Shown here piece by piece: positions 1 through 34,440 of a stretch of DNA of 64,000 nucleotides; positions within the stretch are counted from its first letter, which is position 1; every line of letters begins with the position of its first letter. This stretch comes from Doris montereyensis (Eukaryota; Mollusca; Gastropoda; Nudibranchia; Dorididae), in NCBI GenBank assembly GCA_037039925.1, contig JAXRKP010000348.1, positions 20,001 to 84,000 on the forward strand, written 5' to 3'. A program made the position numbers and the translations under genes. Below the pieces are notes generated by a model. It was not told the DNA's origin and ran no database searches. It worked only from the letters and a program-made list of their open reading frames with translations.

Positions 1-1810
<1,810 letters not shown>

Positions 1811-2026
1811 CCGCCATTGCTTCCCATCGTAGATAGGACTGTCTGAATGGTGTGGTAACTTTTACGGGGTCTCATCGGCAAGACCTGCCGTTTCTAATTA
1901 GATTTTGTGGTGGACTTGTGTCCTTCACTTATTCCTGAACGGCTACAAGGAAGCCGAGGTCGAGGAGGAGGAGGAGGCCCTCGTGCCGTTGCTGGCATTG
2001 TTGTATTGTCGATAACTCTCTCCGAC
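1811..2026 (+). promoter_or_regulatory. Putative GNAQ promoter / 5' UTR
   Basis: The ~200 bp before the GNAQ start codon are richer in G+C than the surrounding sequence and contain a CCGCCATTG word at 1811-1819. That resembles the reverse complement of a YY1 site, common at TATA-less animal promoters. A GAGGAGGAGGAGG tract lies just before 1980. The frame is open upstream of the ATG from 1907, but the only possible start there is GTG, so the upstream part is taken as 5' UTR. The transcription start cannot be placed from sequence alone. Confidence 0.4.
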
Positions 2027-21836
<19,810 letters not shown>

Positions 21837-22058
21837 GTGCCGTGTTGTGCCCGAGTCACTGCCTGAGCTGTCACCACCACCACCACCACCACTGACAACA
21901 CCTGGCAACATCAGCAGCAGCAGCAGCCACTGTTAACCCTTTCTCTAGATCATTTCTGTTTTTTCTTTCTTTTCTTTCTTTCTTTCTTTATATTTTTCTG
22001 ACCATCTTTCCACCTTCTCCCTTTATCTTGTCTCTGTCTGTCTGTCTTTTTCTCTTTA

Positions 22059-22059
22059 C

Positions 22060-22146
<87 letters not shown>

Positions 22147-22160
22147 TCTCTCTCTCACGT
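22059..22160. repeat. (CT)n microsatellite in GNAQ 3' region
   Basis: Nearly pure CT for about 100 bp, some 220 bp after the stop codon. Confidence 0.95.
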
Positions 22161-22455
22161 CTCCTGTCCTCTTTCATTCTTTCTGTCCCTGCTTCTTCTT
22201 CTTCGTTGATGTGCAAAAAACGTTGAGACATGCTCCTCTGTCAATAGTAGCTGGGATTGTTCGCCTGTGTTATATTTCATGTACTTTGTTCAATCGTTCT
22301 CCCTTTCTTGACCCGCCCTGACGAGCCGCAATATTGTTTTATCGGCTCCCGACCCCGTCCCACCCCCGGCCCCTTTCGCTAGCAATTTACTGATTCGGAT
22401 TTCAAGTGAGAGAGAGAGAGAGAAAACATTGACAATGTGGCCTATTTATAGAATG

Positions 22456-22826
22456 ACATAGCTGCCAACCAGTGCATAAACAAACAGATCTATTACTTGG
22501 GGAGGGTGGATTTTTTTTGCCTTGAATAATACGTACATAATGTATGATGAGGGTTAACTGTATTTTCGGTGAAACCCTATTTTAATAGTAGAGACCTAGA
22601 GAGATTGTGAAAACCCGCAGACACCATTTTGAGTTCACAAAACACTGTATGGCCAAAAAAAAAAGGGCCAGCTATGTTTTTAATGTTTTTGTTATTTATC
22701 TTTGAGGGAGGATGGTTAAAGTTAAAATGACCAATGTTTTCTAGAATATTGTGAGCTGTCGCGTAAGTTTGAATTAGTTTGTGCGATCAGTCTTGTTTTT
22801 GAAGTTGAAAAGGTTGGCAGCTATGT
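22456..22826. mobile_element. M1 MITE with 15-bp perfect TIRs
   Basis: The left end 'acatagctgccaacc' is the exact reverse complement of the right end 'ggttggcagctatgt'. The 371-bp element has no coding capacity. A second copy lies at 49241-49614 and a partial one at 14386-14519. The ends include TA, so the target duplication cannot be separated from the repeat. Confidence 0.85.
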
Positions 22827-23924
22827 CAATGTGGTTGAAAAATATTTCACTTGGTGTCTACGGCATCATCGCTACTGCAAGAATGCACATTTTGTCTGGT
22901 CTTTTTTATTCACTTTGCTCTGGGTTTTTAAAGGGGTTTTCTTTCATTGTTTATCGGAGGGTTTTTTTTAAATTTTTATTTTTTTTATATACCTTAAATT
23001 GTTCTTGTTTATATGTGTTTTGGTGTGTTTTTTTTTTCTCTTTTCGTTCTCTCCCCCCCCATCTTTTATTTGTGTAAATTTTCTCTAGTTTAGATATTTA
23101 TTTATTTTTACACCATTCAAAGCAAAAGAAATCCTCCCATGTCTCATTTTTCCTACTTTGATTTTTTTTTTTTTTTTAATGTGCAAGAGATATAAATAAC
23201 TTACTCTTTGAATTCACAAGACTGCCGGATGGCATCAAGGTCAGATGTGATTCCACTGTTGTTATTGTATGTATTTTAGAGCTGTTATCGTTCGTTGTTG
23301 ACTTTCTATTAATTGCTCCATTGTCGTGTCTTCGTTGGTTGTCTGATGAAAGCAAACTCTTCTGCTTTGGGTTTGTTTATTTTTTATTATCTTGATCCTT
23401 CTTCTTATTATTCTTCTTTGTTCCTTCCTTCCTTCCTTTATTGTTGCACCACGTATCTTGTGTCTGCCAGATAGTCGGGGTTGTGCTATCTTCTTCCTGT
23501 TTATGTTTTGATTTTTTAACAGGTTTTATTTATTCAACGGTCTTGTCGGTTCTTTTCTCTGTTTTTTTGTGTTCATTTTGATTTTTTTTTAAAATTATTT
23601 TACTGAAATAGACCCTGGGAATGGCACAAGTAGTGGGTAATGTTATCCGAAGGCTTAGGGTTTTACAGATCTGAACTTTGTTGTTTTTGTCTTCTTTTGT
23701 TATGCTTGTTAATTAAAAAGACAACCTATCTACTCTTATTGTATTCATCGTCTAAACTTCATCCGAAGCTTAAAACTTCAAGGTAGATTTTAATTGTCCT
23801 TTCTTTTTCATATGGGGTTTTTATTTACGGTTTTTCCTTTTGAATTTTCGTTTAGAGGACATGCGGATGGTTGCCAAGGGAAGGGGAGATAGACGTCTTT
23901 CTTGTTTTGTGCAAATTCCAGCCC

Positions 23925-24060
23925 GTTGTCACCAACCCATTAGGCAGTGTACAGCTAGGTCTACTTTCTTTCTTTTGCTAGTTTTCCCCCTCATTCATCT
24001 TGCTGTACTTTCTCAATTCACCCCGAGTACAGTGGGCATGGTTAATTTCAATTAAACAAA
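23925..24060 (+). mobile_element. Diverged S2 SINE copy
   Basis: Contains 'cagctaggtctactttcttt', 'cttgctgtactttctcaatt' and 'gggcatggttaatttcaatt' followed by 'aaacaaaa'. Confidence 0.65.
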
Positions 24061-24653
24061 ATAAAGGACATTTTGCTTTTCGCTCACGTAAAGTTTCAGG
24101 ATTTAAGAGATTTGGTATATATAAAAAAATTCTATTCCTCGTTTACCCATGCTCAGCAGTGTCGATGAATGGGAATATCATATTCAAACAAAACAAACTT
24201 TCTTTCTTTTCATTTAAAAGGCAAAACATATTCAACCTGCCGGGCCAGGAAAAAAACCACAGCCTTTACCTCTGGACCGCCATGTCTGTCTTTCCGGAGA
24301 CATGGGGTGGTGTTATTTTGATAGATGGCAATGGAAATAAGAAGTTGTATTCAAATTTAGATTGGGGGTGCTGTCCACTCCCTGCCCTTTTGTCTTTTTT
24401 TCTTGTCTTTTTTGTTCTCTTGGAAGTATCTTTTAGGCGTTATGTCATTCGTTAATGGTTGTTTTGTGTGGGGGTTTTCGTCTTAGTTTTTCCTTTTGTC
24501 TTGACTTGAATCAGTGTGACAAGCTAGAAGGCTATGAAAGACCAGCGCTTGTTGTTTGTGTTGTGGCTGTTTACTTGCACAGTTACTTAGGAACAGGTTT
24601 TGTCGTGGCACACCATTTTGTATTGATCATTGATATATTAAGTATCTATCCCT

Positions 24654-24684
24654 CTCTCTCTCTTTATCTCTCTCTGTCTCTCTC

Positions 24685-24751
<67 letters not shown>

Positions 24752-24800
24752 CTCTCTCTCTATTTCTCTCATTCTCATCTTTCTCTTTATCTCACTCTCA
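24654..24800. repeat. (CT)n microsatellite, impure
   Basis: CT repeats with TTTAT, CATT and GT interruptions. Confidence 0.9.
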
Positions 24801-27644
24801 TCTCTCTTTATCTCCGTTTTTAATACTCTATCGCTGTCTGTCTTGCTCTCTCTCTTTTTGTTGGGCTGGGTTGGGTTTTTTTTTTAATGTTATTTATTTT
24901 TTCTCTAGGTATGATTTTCACCCTCACTGCATATACATACATATATATATATATATATAACTTTATATATATACATAATTATATATCTATACATTACAAA
25001 GTGTTTTTGAATCTTTTAAAGTATATAATATTACGTCTGTGTGTGTGTGAAGGTTTTGTGTGTGTGTTTTGGTGCAAGTGAAACTAGCCATGTATGATAT
25101 GTGTGTATATATACCTTCTACATTTGACAGTTGATGTGTACACACGTACATACGTCATACTTTGGACAAGCTTTCATGCGTTTTTTTTTTTTTTTTGTTT
25201 TTTTGGTTGTAATTGTCAGTGAATATAGGACAAGCGTGTGACCTTTTGACCATGGCAATAGTAGCGAGGGAGCGAAAAGAGAGAGAGAGAGAGAGAGTTG
25301 CCAGATAATAATAATAATAATAGTAGAGGGTTGGTGGATGGAGGAAGAGGATGTGCATGGATTTGCGTGTGACAGAAAGGCTCAACATAAATCTTGACAT
25401 GCGGTGTTATAACACACACAAAGGGGAATACACACAGCTCCACAAGCTGGGCAGATAGGAGAGAATAATAATAATTATGATTATAATAATGATGATAATG
25501 CTATGGTGTTTGATGGATACCATTATAATACAACCCCATTTGTATGGATATCACGTATAGAGAGGAGGCCATTTTTTTTAATCCCCCCCCCCCTCCTCCC
25601 CTCCTCCCCTCTTAAATTGCAGAGAACTGCCTTGCCACTAATGGGGATTTGTCCACAATCCCACGACGATGTTGTTTTTTTCTTCTCACATCTTGCTCTT
25701 CTCCTTTTAGTATTGATGACTTTGGTTTTTTTGTTACGTTTTTTAAAATTGTTTTTAAATTTAATTTGTCAGCTTTGTGTATTATTATTTTATACAATGT
25801 CACTTCATTTATTTTAGATTTTGATTTGTACATGTATATTATTGTTATCGATGTGTTCGGAATGAATGAATGTTCTCTTTATTTCTATCTTTTGGTTCAG
25901 TGCCAATTTAATAATGTGCATAATGTTTTGTTCATGTGTGTGTGTGTGTTTATTTTTGTGGTGTAATTTGTGGAATTCATGTTTGTTCTCGCCGTCTGTT
26001 GAAGCTGTGGTGGATTTATTGTAACACTAAAGTCTAGCCGAATCTACAGCTTGTGGGGCTGTTGTTTTGTTTTGTTTGTTGGGGTTTTTTTTTTTTAATT
26101 TTATTATCTTTCACACGTAACATCCATGAAATGTTGGAATAACTGTAGCTTGAGGTGAATGGATCCCTTTTAGGCAAAATTTAGTGACTTGATTCAAAAC
26201 CTTAAGGTGTTGCAATTACTACACGAAGCAGATGTAACTCAAAAACATTTGTGACGGCAAAACAAAAAGCTCCCTCTTGTCTCTGTTGTTGTCTCCTTTC
26301 TTGCTACCACACGGTTATTGTTTACGTTATTTGGCCAAGGGTACTACACTCTTCTCTCAGTCCCCATTTTGTCACTTCTTTCTCCTTTTTTTTATATACA
26401 CAAAAATTTATGCGTTAACTTTTCTGTTGTCGGTTTTGAATGCGGACCACTCATCAATGCTCGTTTGGTCGATAAGTAGATCATCACAGTTGATTGCTCT
26501 TTGAACCAATCGAGAGCGCCCTATCTTGTCACGTTAAAAAACAAAATTGTACCATTAATGCATTGTAGCAGCCATGTCTCCGCATTCAATCTGATTGTTA
26601 TGAATCTATTTTTTGACAAATTGAGATTGTTCATATCAATCCTCAAATCAAAGGGTTTGATTCTCTTTTTGTTTGAAATTGTGGAATATTAGTTGTTATG
26701 GTAACGTAGTAACGTCTCACAGCCTGCGTATTTGTATGTTGGGGATTGTTGTTAGCTTATGTGTAAAATGTTATTTGAGCGCTTGTGAATGTGCTTATTT
26801 ATTTTCTTTCTTGATTTCTTTTCTTCTTTTTTTTGTAGGAGGAATTATTTGTTTCATTTTTTTCCTAAAAAAAAAAGAAAATTGTTTTACTTCTTTTCTT
26901 TCTTTTTTTACTTTTTTTAGTGATCTGGATGCTGGAGTATTGTCTAAATACGTCACGTTGAATATGTAGTGTTATTTTACTTGATTCTGTCTGTTTATGA
27001 AGTTTTGTTTTGGTTGCTAGTTGCAATTTGGCGTTTGTTTGTTTTTCTTTCATTTACGTTGATTTCTTTTTTGTTTGTTCTTGGTTTTTCTTTCACTTTG
27101 CCCTCTGCTATGGGGCAGACATTTTGTGTTAATTCACTGATCCCTCTAGTGCAATTCTCTCTTTGATAAGTTGGTGTGTATATAAATAAGTTATGTATAC
27201 ATTTGATAATTGATGATTATTTCAAAATTAAAATGATAATAATATTCATAATGACTATGATGATGATTATAACATTAACAATGACAATGATATATATATA
27301 TATTATATATATTTATCTGTAAGAATGTATTTTTTCAGTTGTAAGAATCTTCAAAATGACACACAAAATGTTCTGTTTGTCATATTGCTATAATTGTATT
27401 TAAACTAATTTGTTGTGGGGGTTTTTTTCTCCATTCTCTAACTCCTGGTCTGACCCACCTGCACACATTTTCTTTTTCTTGTTTTGTTCATATATTTTTT
27501 CTCTCCTCAGTGTCGCAGCGAGCCATCCACTCTTCGTTTCTTCCCCCATCTTTACACCCTGATTCTCTCATTAGTTTGATCTTTTGACTTGTCTGTCTGT
27601 CGCGTCTATCATTATTTAACTATTTTAAAAAAATGCTACTTCAC

Positions 27645-27647
<3 letters not shown>

Positions 27648-27739
<92 letters not shown>

Positions 27740-27775
27740 TTCTCTCTTTCTCTCTCTCTCTCTCTTTCTTTTCTT
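27648..27775. repeat. (CT)n microsatellite
   Basis: About 85 bp of pure CT, then CTTT-type variants. Confidence 0.95.
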
Positions 27776-30540
27776 TTTCCCTACACCCCACTACTTTGGC
27801 ATTAGGTGTTTTTTTTTTAATCCTCTTTCCCCCCCCCCCCTTTGGTTCTTCATGTTCACTCACCTTTGTTTTACTACAAACTAAATGACTATTCAAAGCG
27901 ACTATTTTGTTTCAATGTTGATTCAGTGACCATGAGACGGCTACTAGGAATTAGTTTTTGCAATTGTTGTTTGGATGTTTTGGTTTTTTGTTGGCTTCTT
28001 TTGTGTTATTTTTTATTGGGGTTTGTTTGTTTGTTTTTGAGGGGGTTGTGTTTTATTTTAATTTAAACTGTCTCTGTTATCATCATTAGTTTGGCTAATG
28101 TTTGTTTTGGGGGTTTCATTGATTTTGATTTTTTTCTTAAATTGATGTTGTTTCTTTTATTTTTTTCTTAAATGTAATTATCCACACATTTATTTTGCCC
28201 GTCAGTTTTGTTTTTTCTTTCATTTTCTCATCGTCATGTGCCTGATTGTAAGAAACATTGCGTCCCCCCCCCTCCCCTCCCACACCCCTGTCCCTTTAAA
28301 CATCATTTATATACATATATATGTATACACACACATTATACACATTGTCGTTAAGCAACATCCATTGTATTAGTTGTGACAACCTCGCATCTCATCTCAT
28401 CTCGGCTTGTCTCATACCCATTCTCGTCACAGTAGTAGGTATTGACGTGTGTATGCCGGCAAGGGCGCATGTGACCTTTGCTGATTGAAGCATCGCGATA
28501 GCAGAAGACAAACCCAGTGAGAGACTCGTAAACTGCTGTCACCGTCATAGGAGAGGGTGTGACAGCACCACTGAAAGTTAGCAATGCCAACACCTATTGC
28601 CTTTCAATCTCAGTCTGGTCTCACAAGGCAAAGTAGCTATATAGTAGTTACAGCATAGGTTGGTATCAAGACATAGAGTTAGCATTCTGCCGGAAGTCGC
28701 TGGTATCAAGTAATGGCTCAAGAGTAGCGCCCAGGCCTAGTGCCGTGAGCGAAGATGGCTTACAAAGACAAAAAAACCCTGATATAGATCAGACGTATAT
28801 CCCTTTTGTTTGGTACTGATAGTTGTACCTCTCTAACCTTGTTCTAAGGAGGGTAATGAGTCTAGCTGATTGTCATGTGTAGTAAAGTAGTAGTAGTAAG
28901 GCAAATACTCCTGTTCTGTATTTTCAAGGCTGCTATTGCTATGCGACACATCCATCTCTCACTTGGAATGTTATTGTATTGAAGCTGGGGGTGTCATCTT
29001 GTTTTGTTAATTTGGAAAGTTTGGTTGGGTTTTTTCTTTTGGTTTTCCTTTGACACATTTGCTCATGTTCCTTCACCCCTACCACCACCACCACCCGTAT
29101 TTTATTTTATTTTCTTCCATTGCCTCCTTCTTCTGCTTGCTTTTGGCTCTTCTTGTTTGAGGTCTTTTTCAAATTTGTTTCATTTCAAAGATGAAATTCA
29201 TTAGTACCGTCATATTTTTTTTTAGGTCTCGTGTTTGTTTTTTTGCGTAATTTACTGCGCATGATTTTTGAGGTAATTTTTTTTACATGGGAAGTGTATG
29301 GGTGTTGGGGCGGGGGGGAGCTATGTTGGTCTCACACAAACATCCCCCCCCCTGTATAAATGTTATACAAAATTAAACTTTTTTTCTTTCTTTTATGTAT
29401 TGAGGGTTTTGACATTTTATTAGTTTTGCTTCGTTATATCAATATTCTTTGGTGGGGGGAGGGGGAAAGGGTAGTATATATGTATGCGTTCTTATCAAGA
29501 TGGGGGGGGGCTGTCATTTATTTCTTAGGGATAATGCGAGTGGTGAAAGGGGGGAGGGGGGCGCTTGATGTATTTTCAGAGAGCATTCATTTGAGTTTCA
29601 TGTTCATGCTTATATACAAACATACATATATTATAAATCTATATATTCTATGACTATACCTTTTTATAACACAAACTTTCTTCATGTGCAATTACACAAT
29701 TATGTGAGAGAATGGGTTTGTGAAGTTGATGAAGACCAGTTGGATGTTGGGTTGTTTTTTGTTGTTGTTTTGTTTCTTTTAACCTGTCTGCCTGTCCATC
29801 TGTCTATTGGTCTGTCTGTTTATCTATCCCTATCATCCACTATCTACTTCTCTCAGACTTTTTGTGTAAATTTTTGTTTTTACTTTTTGTTTTCTCCCAC
29901 TCCCCACCTCCAACCTTTTTTAATTATTTTTTTTTTAACAAAGACCATGAAAGAATATTATGAGGAAGAGAATGATTTGCATAAGAAGAAGAAGAAAAAT
30001 CTTGTTGTTATGAAATTTATATCATATCTCATTTTTATCTTAAGGTCACCGCAAAATTGTTGTGAGGGTTTTTTCATGAACTTGTGTGTAAATGTGTACT
30101 CTGCTCTAGGTATGACGTGTGGTGGTATGGAAGTGAAAAGATTTTCTTTTGTCTCTACTATATTATATGTGTGTGCAACTACATATATATACATACATGT
30201 GTGTGGGTGTGTGTGTGTGTGTATATATATATGTGTGTTTGTGGCTTCATACATATATATATATATATATATTATGCATCTGATGTTATGTTGCCATTTG
30301 AGAGTCAGGGTTATGTTCCCGCTCTTACTCTCTCTGGATTTTTTCTTTTATTTTTTTCTTCTTTCTTTCTTCCTTTCTTTCTTTCCACTACTCTCTTCTT
30401 TATCACGGTCTTTCTGTTTGTCCGTTTCTTTTTTCTTCCTTCCTTTTCTCCTTTCTTCTCCTTTTTAATGGGAACGACAAAGTAGACGATAAACTCGGAC
30501 AAAAAAAATAAAATGAAATAAATAAATGTGTGACGGCTCC

Positions 30541-31010
30541 ACAATGAAGAGCCACTGGTATGATTGTCTGTCTGTTTACGCATGCCTGCCCAATTTATGT
30601 GTGATTGGTTTTGTATTTTGTCTTTTAATAATTTTTTACTCTTTTTTCTTTTTCCCAGGAACAACCATTTAGGCTCTATGATTTATTTTGCTATTGACGA
30701 ATGAAATGCCAGTTGAATTTATGCACGTATGTATGGTCGTACATATATATATATATATAATATAATATACATTTGTATGTGTACGCGAGTCTGCATATTT
30801 TTTTGTACATGTGTCAGTCAGTCTGTGCTGATGAGCTAGGGCCACTGTTTTACTTTGTATGGCGTTGATTCTGTCCTGTTCCTTATTAAAACAAACTGGC
30901 TTGAGGAGTCGACTTACCTGTGTTCTTTAATATTTCTGCCTTTTTTTTTTTTTTTTCTCTTGTGTTTTTTTCCTCCCTTTTTAAAAAATGAAATTCGTCC
31001 TGTGGGGGAC
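30541..31010. other. T-rich tail of the GNAQ downstream domain
   Basis: T-rich with a short (TA)n at 30742-30770; no feature beyond composition. Confidence 0.5.
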
Positions 31011-31011
31011 G

Positions 31012-31155
31012 GACTCGGTGCGGGCTGTTGGCATGTGTTGCTGGTAGGTTCTATTTCTTTCCTTTCCTTCTTTCACTTATCTTTCATCTTGCTGTTGTGT
31101 CTTCTTAATTCACCCTGACATCATGGCATTGGTGGATAGGGTAGATTTAAATGAA
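31012..31155 (+). mobile_element. S2 SINE copy
   Basis: Contains 'gtgttgctggtaggttctat', 'tcatcttgctgttgtgtctt' and 'ggtggatagggtagatttaa'. Confidence 0.8.
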
Positions 31156-31160
31156 ACCAG

Positions 31161-31582
31161 CGGGGGACTAGGTAGTCTAGAGAGGCAAGTTGTTGGCAAC
31201 TCAACCAAAAGGTAATGGGTTTGAGCCCCGCCGACGGTTGAACAATTAACTGGATTTTTTTGGGAGCAAAATGTACATCCCTGGTCAGGGGACTTGGTAG
31301 TCCAGAGGCAAGAAGTTTGGCGTCTCAACTCAGAGGTCGTGGGTTTGAGCCCCGCCAACGATTGAAAAATTTTCTTTTTTTTTGGGAGCAAAATCTACCC
31401 CCTGGTCCAGGTAGGTGGACCAACACCTAGTCCCATAAAAAGGAGGTCCTGTGTACAGACCACACCTCTGTGCACGTTAAAGATCCCGTGGCTGTTTACA
31501 GGGCAGTCTAGGTAAAAGAAATTAAATCCTATAAATAACCCGAGATCACCATAGTTGTGGATGTGGGTAAATCAAATCAAAA
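31161..31582 (+). mobile_element. S1 SINE with duplicated head
   Basis: Two consecutive S1 heads occur: 31161-31285 and 31286-31405. Each has 'ggtagtc(c/t)agag(a)ggcaag', a B-box-like 'gggtttgagccccgcc' and 'gggagcaaaat'. One body and tail follow ('ccaggtaggtggaccaacac', 'cacgttaaagatcccgtggc', 'ttgtggatgtgggtaaatca'). The junction lies at the same internal point of both heads, so this is a dimeric head made by duplication or by insertion of one S1 into another. Confidence 0.85.
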
Positions 31583-32110
31583 TTCTTTCCTTTTACGCTT
31601 TCACTTATCTTTTGTCTTGCTGTTACCCGGAGATGACCACAATGATGGACGGGGTAAATTTTAATGAAGCAAAGTAAATGTTCTTCATTCACCTTGTAAT
31701 CGTAGGCGGTTAGCTAATGATAGGTCCTACTTCTTTCCTTTTACTACTCTTCTTTCACTTATCTTTCATACTGCTGTGGCCTCAAAATTCAGATTGAGAT
31801 CACCGCATATGGTGGGTGGGTAAATTTCAATGAAACAAACATTCATAGCACATAGTGAATAGGGTTATTTCAAAGAAACGCTGACCGAGAGTCAGATCAC
31901 TGCATATTAATTATTATTATGGAGTAAATTTCAATTAATCAATTGTCGGTTTGTCATATTATGCAATTGGTGGGTGGTTGAAGGCTCTGCTGGTATGCCC
32001 TACTTCTTTTTCTTCACCCCTTACACGTATCCTTTCATCTTGTTTCCTCTTAATTCACCCGGAGATCGCCGTAAATGGGAGACAAGGTACATTCAAATTA
32101 AACAAACATG
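31575..32110 (+). mobile_element. Three S2 SINE copies in a row
   Basis: About 31575-31680, 31700-31850 and 31960-32110. All have the 'gagat(g/c)(a/g)cc' block and 'gggtaaatttcaatgaaac'-like tails. Confidence 0.75.
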
Positions 32111-32211
32111 TACAATTGGGTATGTGTGTGTATCGGAGCTTGTCAATGTCAGTCGTAAGTCTTTCCTTTCTCTCTTCCAATTCTATTATATAACAGTTTC
32201 AGGAATAGAAG

Positions 32212-34440
32212 GTGATCTAGGTTGACTCAACAAGCCAAACATGCTACTATTAGTACCGTATTAGTATTAGTAGAAGAAGAAAGTTTTCTAGATTGACTCA
32301 TCAAACCAAGCATTAAACATCCTACTATTAGTAGGAGAAAGTTTTCTAGATTGATTCAACAATCCAAACATTCGTCTCAGAGTTGGACGATTTCTAGATT
32401 GACTCATCAAACCAAGTTTTAAACATCCTACTATTAGTAGAAAGAGAACACTTTCTAGATTGATTCAACAATCCAAACATTATTCTTCTAGGAGTTTGAT
32501 GATTTCTAGATTGATTCAACAATCCAAACATTATTCTTCTAGGAGTTTGATGATTTCTAGATTGATTCAACATTCTTCTAGGAGTTTGATAATTTCTTAT
32601 ATTGAAGATTTCTAGATTGATTCAACAATCCAAACATTCTTCTAGGAGTTTGACGATTTCTAGATTGACTCATCAAAAGTTTTAAACATCTTACTATTAG
32701 TAGAAGGTCTAGATTGATTCAACAATCCAAACATTCTTCTATGAGTTTGATGATTTCTAGATTGAGTCAACAATCCATACATTCTTCTGGGAGTAGGATG
32801 AGATTAACTCATCAAACCAAACATTTTCTAGTAGATTGATTCATCAAACCAAACATTCTTCTGGGAGTAGGACGATTTCTAAATTGATTCAACAAACCAA
32901 ACATCCTGGGAGTAAGAAGGTTTTCTAAATTCTCATCAAACCAAACATCTTGGGAGTAAGAAGGTTTCTAGATTAACTTCCTGGGAGTTAGGATGATTTC
33001 TAAATTGACTCATCAAACCAAACATCTTCTGGGAGTAAGATGATTTCTAAATTGTTTTTGAGAGGTTTTCTAAAACTCAACAAACCAAACATCCTGGGAG
33101 TAAGAAGGTTTTTGAGATTAACTCAACAAACCAAACATCCTGGGAGTAAGAAGGTTTTTGAGATTGACTCAACAAACCAAACATCCTGGGGAGTAAGAAG
33201 ATGTTCTAAATTGACTCAACAAACCAAACATCCGTTGGAGTAAGAGTAAGAAGGTTTTCTAAATTGACTCAACAAACCAAACATCCTGGGAGTAAGAAGG
33301 TTTTCTAAATTGACTCAATAAACCAAACATCCTGGGTGTAAGAAGGATTTATAAATTGACTCAACAAACCAAACATCCTGGGGGTAAGAAGGTTTTCTAG
33401 GTTGTCTTATCAAACCAAACACCCCGGGAATAGAAGTAGAAGGTTTTCTACGTTGTCTCATCAAACCAAACACCCCAGGAGTAGAAAGTTTTCTACGTTG
33501 TCTCATCAAACCAAACACCCCAGGAGTAGAAAGTTTTCTAGGTTGTCTCATCAAACCAAACACCCCAGGAGTAGAAGGTTTTCTAGGTTGTCTCATCAAA
33601 CCAAACACCCCAGTAGTAGAAGGTTTTCTAGGTTGTCTCATCAAACCAAACATTACAGGAGTAGAAGGTTTTCTAGGTTGTCTCATCAAACAAAACACCC
33701 CAGGAGTGGTATGTTCTATAGGTTTCTCATCAAATCAAACATCATAGGAGTAAGAGGTTCTCTAGGTTGTTTCATCAAACAAAACACCCCAGGAGTGGAA
33801 TGTTCTATAGGTTTTCTCATCAAATCAAACATCATAGGAATAGTGTTCTCAATGTTCAGGATAGAAAGTGTTCTAGTTGTTTTACCAAACCAAACATCAC
33901 AGGAATAAAAAGTGTTCTAGATTGTTTTACCAAACCAAACATCGCAGGAATAGAAAGTGTTCTAGATTGTTTTACCAAACCAAACATCACAGGAATAGAA
34001 AGTATTCTAGATTGTTTTACCAAACCAAACATCGCAGGAATAGAAAGTGTTCTAGATTGTTTTACCAAACCAAACATCGCAGGAATAGAAAGTGTTCTAG
34101 ATTGTTTTACCAAACCAAACATCACAGGAGTAGGTTTTCTAAGTTGTTTCATCAAATTAAACACCCCATAAGTAGAAGGTTTTCTAAGTTGTCTTATCAA
34201 GTCAAACATCACAGGAGTAGAAGGTTTTCTAAGTTGTCTCATCAAATCAAACACCCCATAAGTAGAAGGTTTTCTAGGTTGACTCATCTCAAACATCCCA
34301 GGACAACAGGATTTTAGGTTGACTCATCAAACCAAAAATCCCATTTGTAGAATGTTTTCTAGGTTGTCTCATCAAATTAAACATCACAGGAGGAGAAGGG
34401 TTTCTAGGCTGACTCAACGAACCCAACATCATAGATCTAC
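32212..34440. repeat. 2.2-kb minisatellite, ~45-bp unit with a sequence gradient
   Basis: About 45-50 units. The left part carries 'attgattcaacaatccaaac' and 'attcttctaggagtttgatg'. The middle carries 'gttgtctcatcaaaccaaac' and 'accccaggagtagaaggttt' with a clean 45-bp period. The right part alternates 'attgttttaccaaaccaaac' with 'catcacaggaatagaaagtg'. Because 45 is divisible by 3, several frames stay open on both strands; these are not genes. Confidence 0.95.

Larger units (their letters stand above)
21837..30540 (+). other. T-rich domain downstream of GNAQ, possible long 3' UTR
   Basis: For nearly 9 kb the + strand is strongly T-rich with many runs of 8-15 T, and interspersed repeats are scarce (one M1 MITE, one S2, CT microsatellites), unlike the introns. 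Clustered AATAAA words occur at about 30505-30525, followed by a GT-rich stretch (30565-30625), a plausible poly(A) site. Earlier sites may also be used. A patch at 28330-28800 is not T-rich and has no repeat I recognise. Calling this a 3' UTR is inference; only transcript data would show it. Confidence 0.4.

Noticed and set aside
1907..2026. 40-residue N-terminal extension of Gq
   Set aside because: The frame is open but starts with GTG; the first in-frame ATG is 2027, and MACC is the known start of invertebrate Gq.
24000..24455. 151-codon open frame
   Set aside because: It begins within an S2 SINE tail and shows no domain or conserved pattern.
29650..30468. 272-codon open frame on the + strand
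   Set aside because: T-rich sequence yields Phe/Leu/Tyr-rich low-complexity peptide with no domain; it overlaps other similar frames and lies in the putative 3' UTR.
33315..34317. Long open frames of up to 168 codons on both strands
   Set aside because: They are translations of a 45-bp tandem repeat whose length is a multiple of three.
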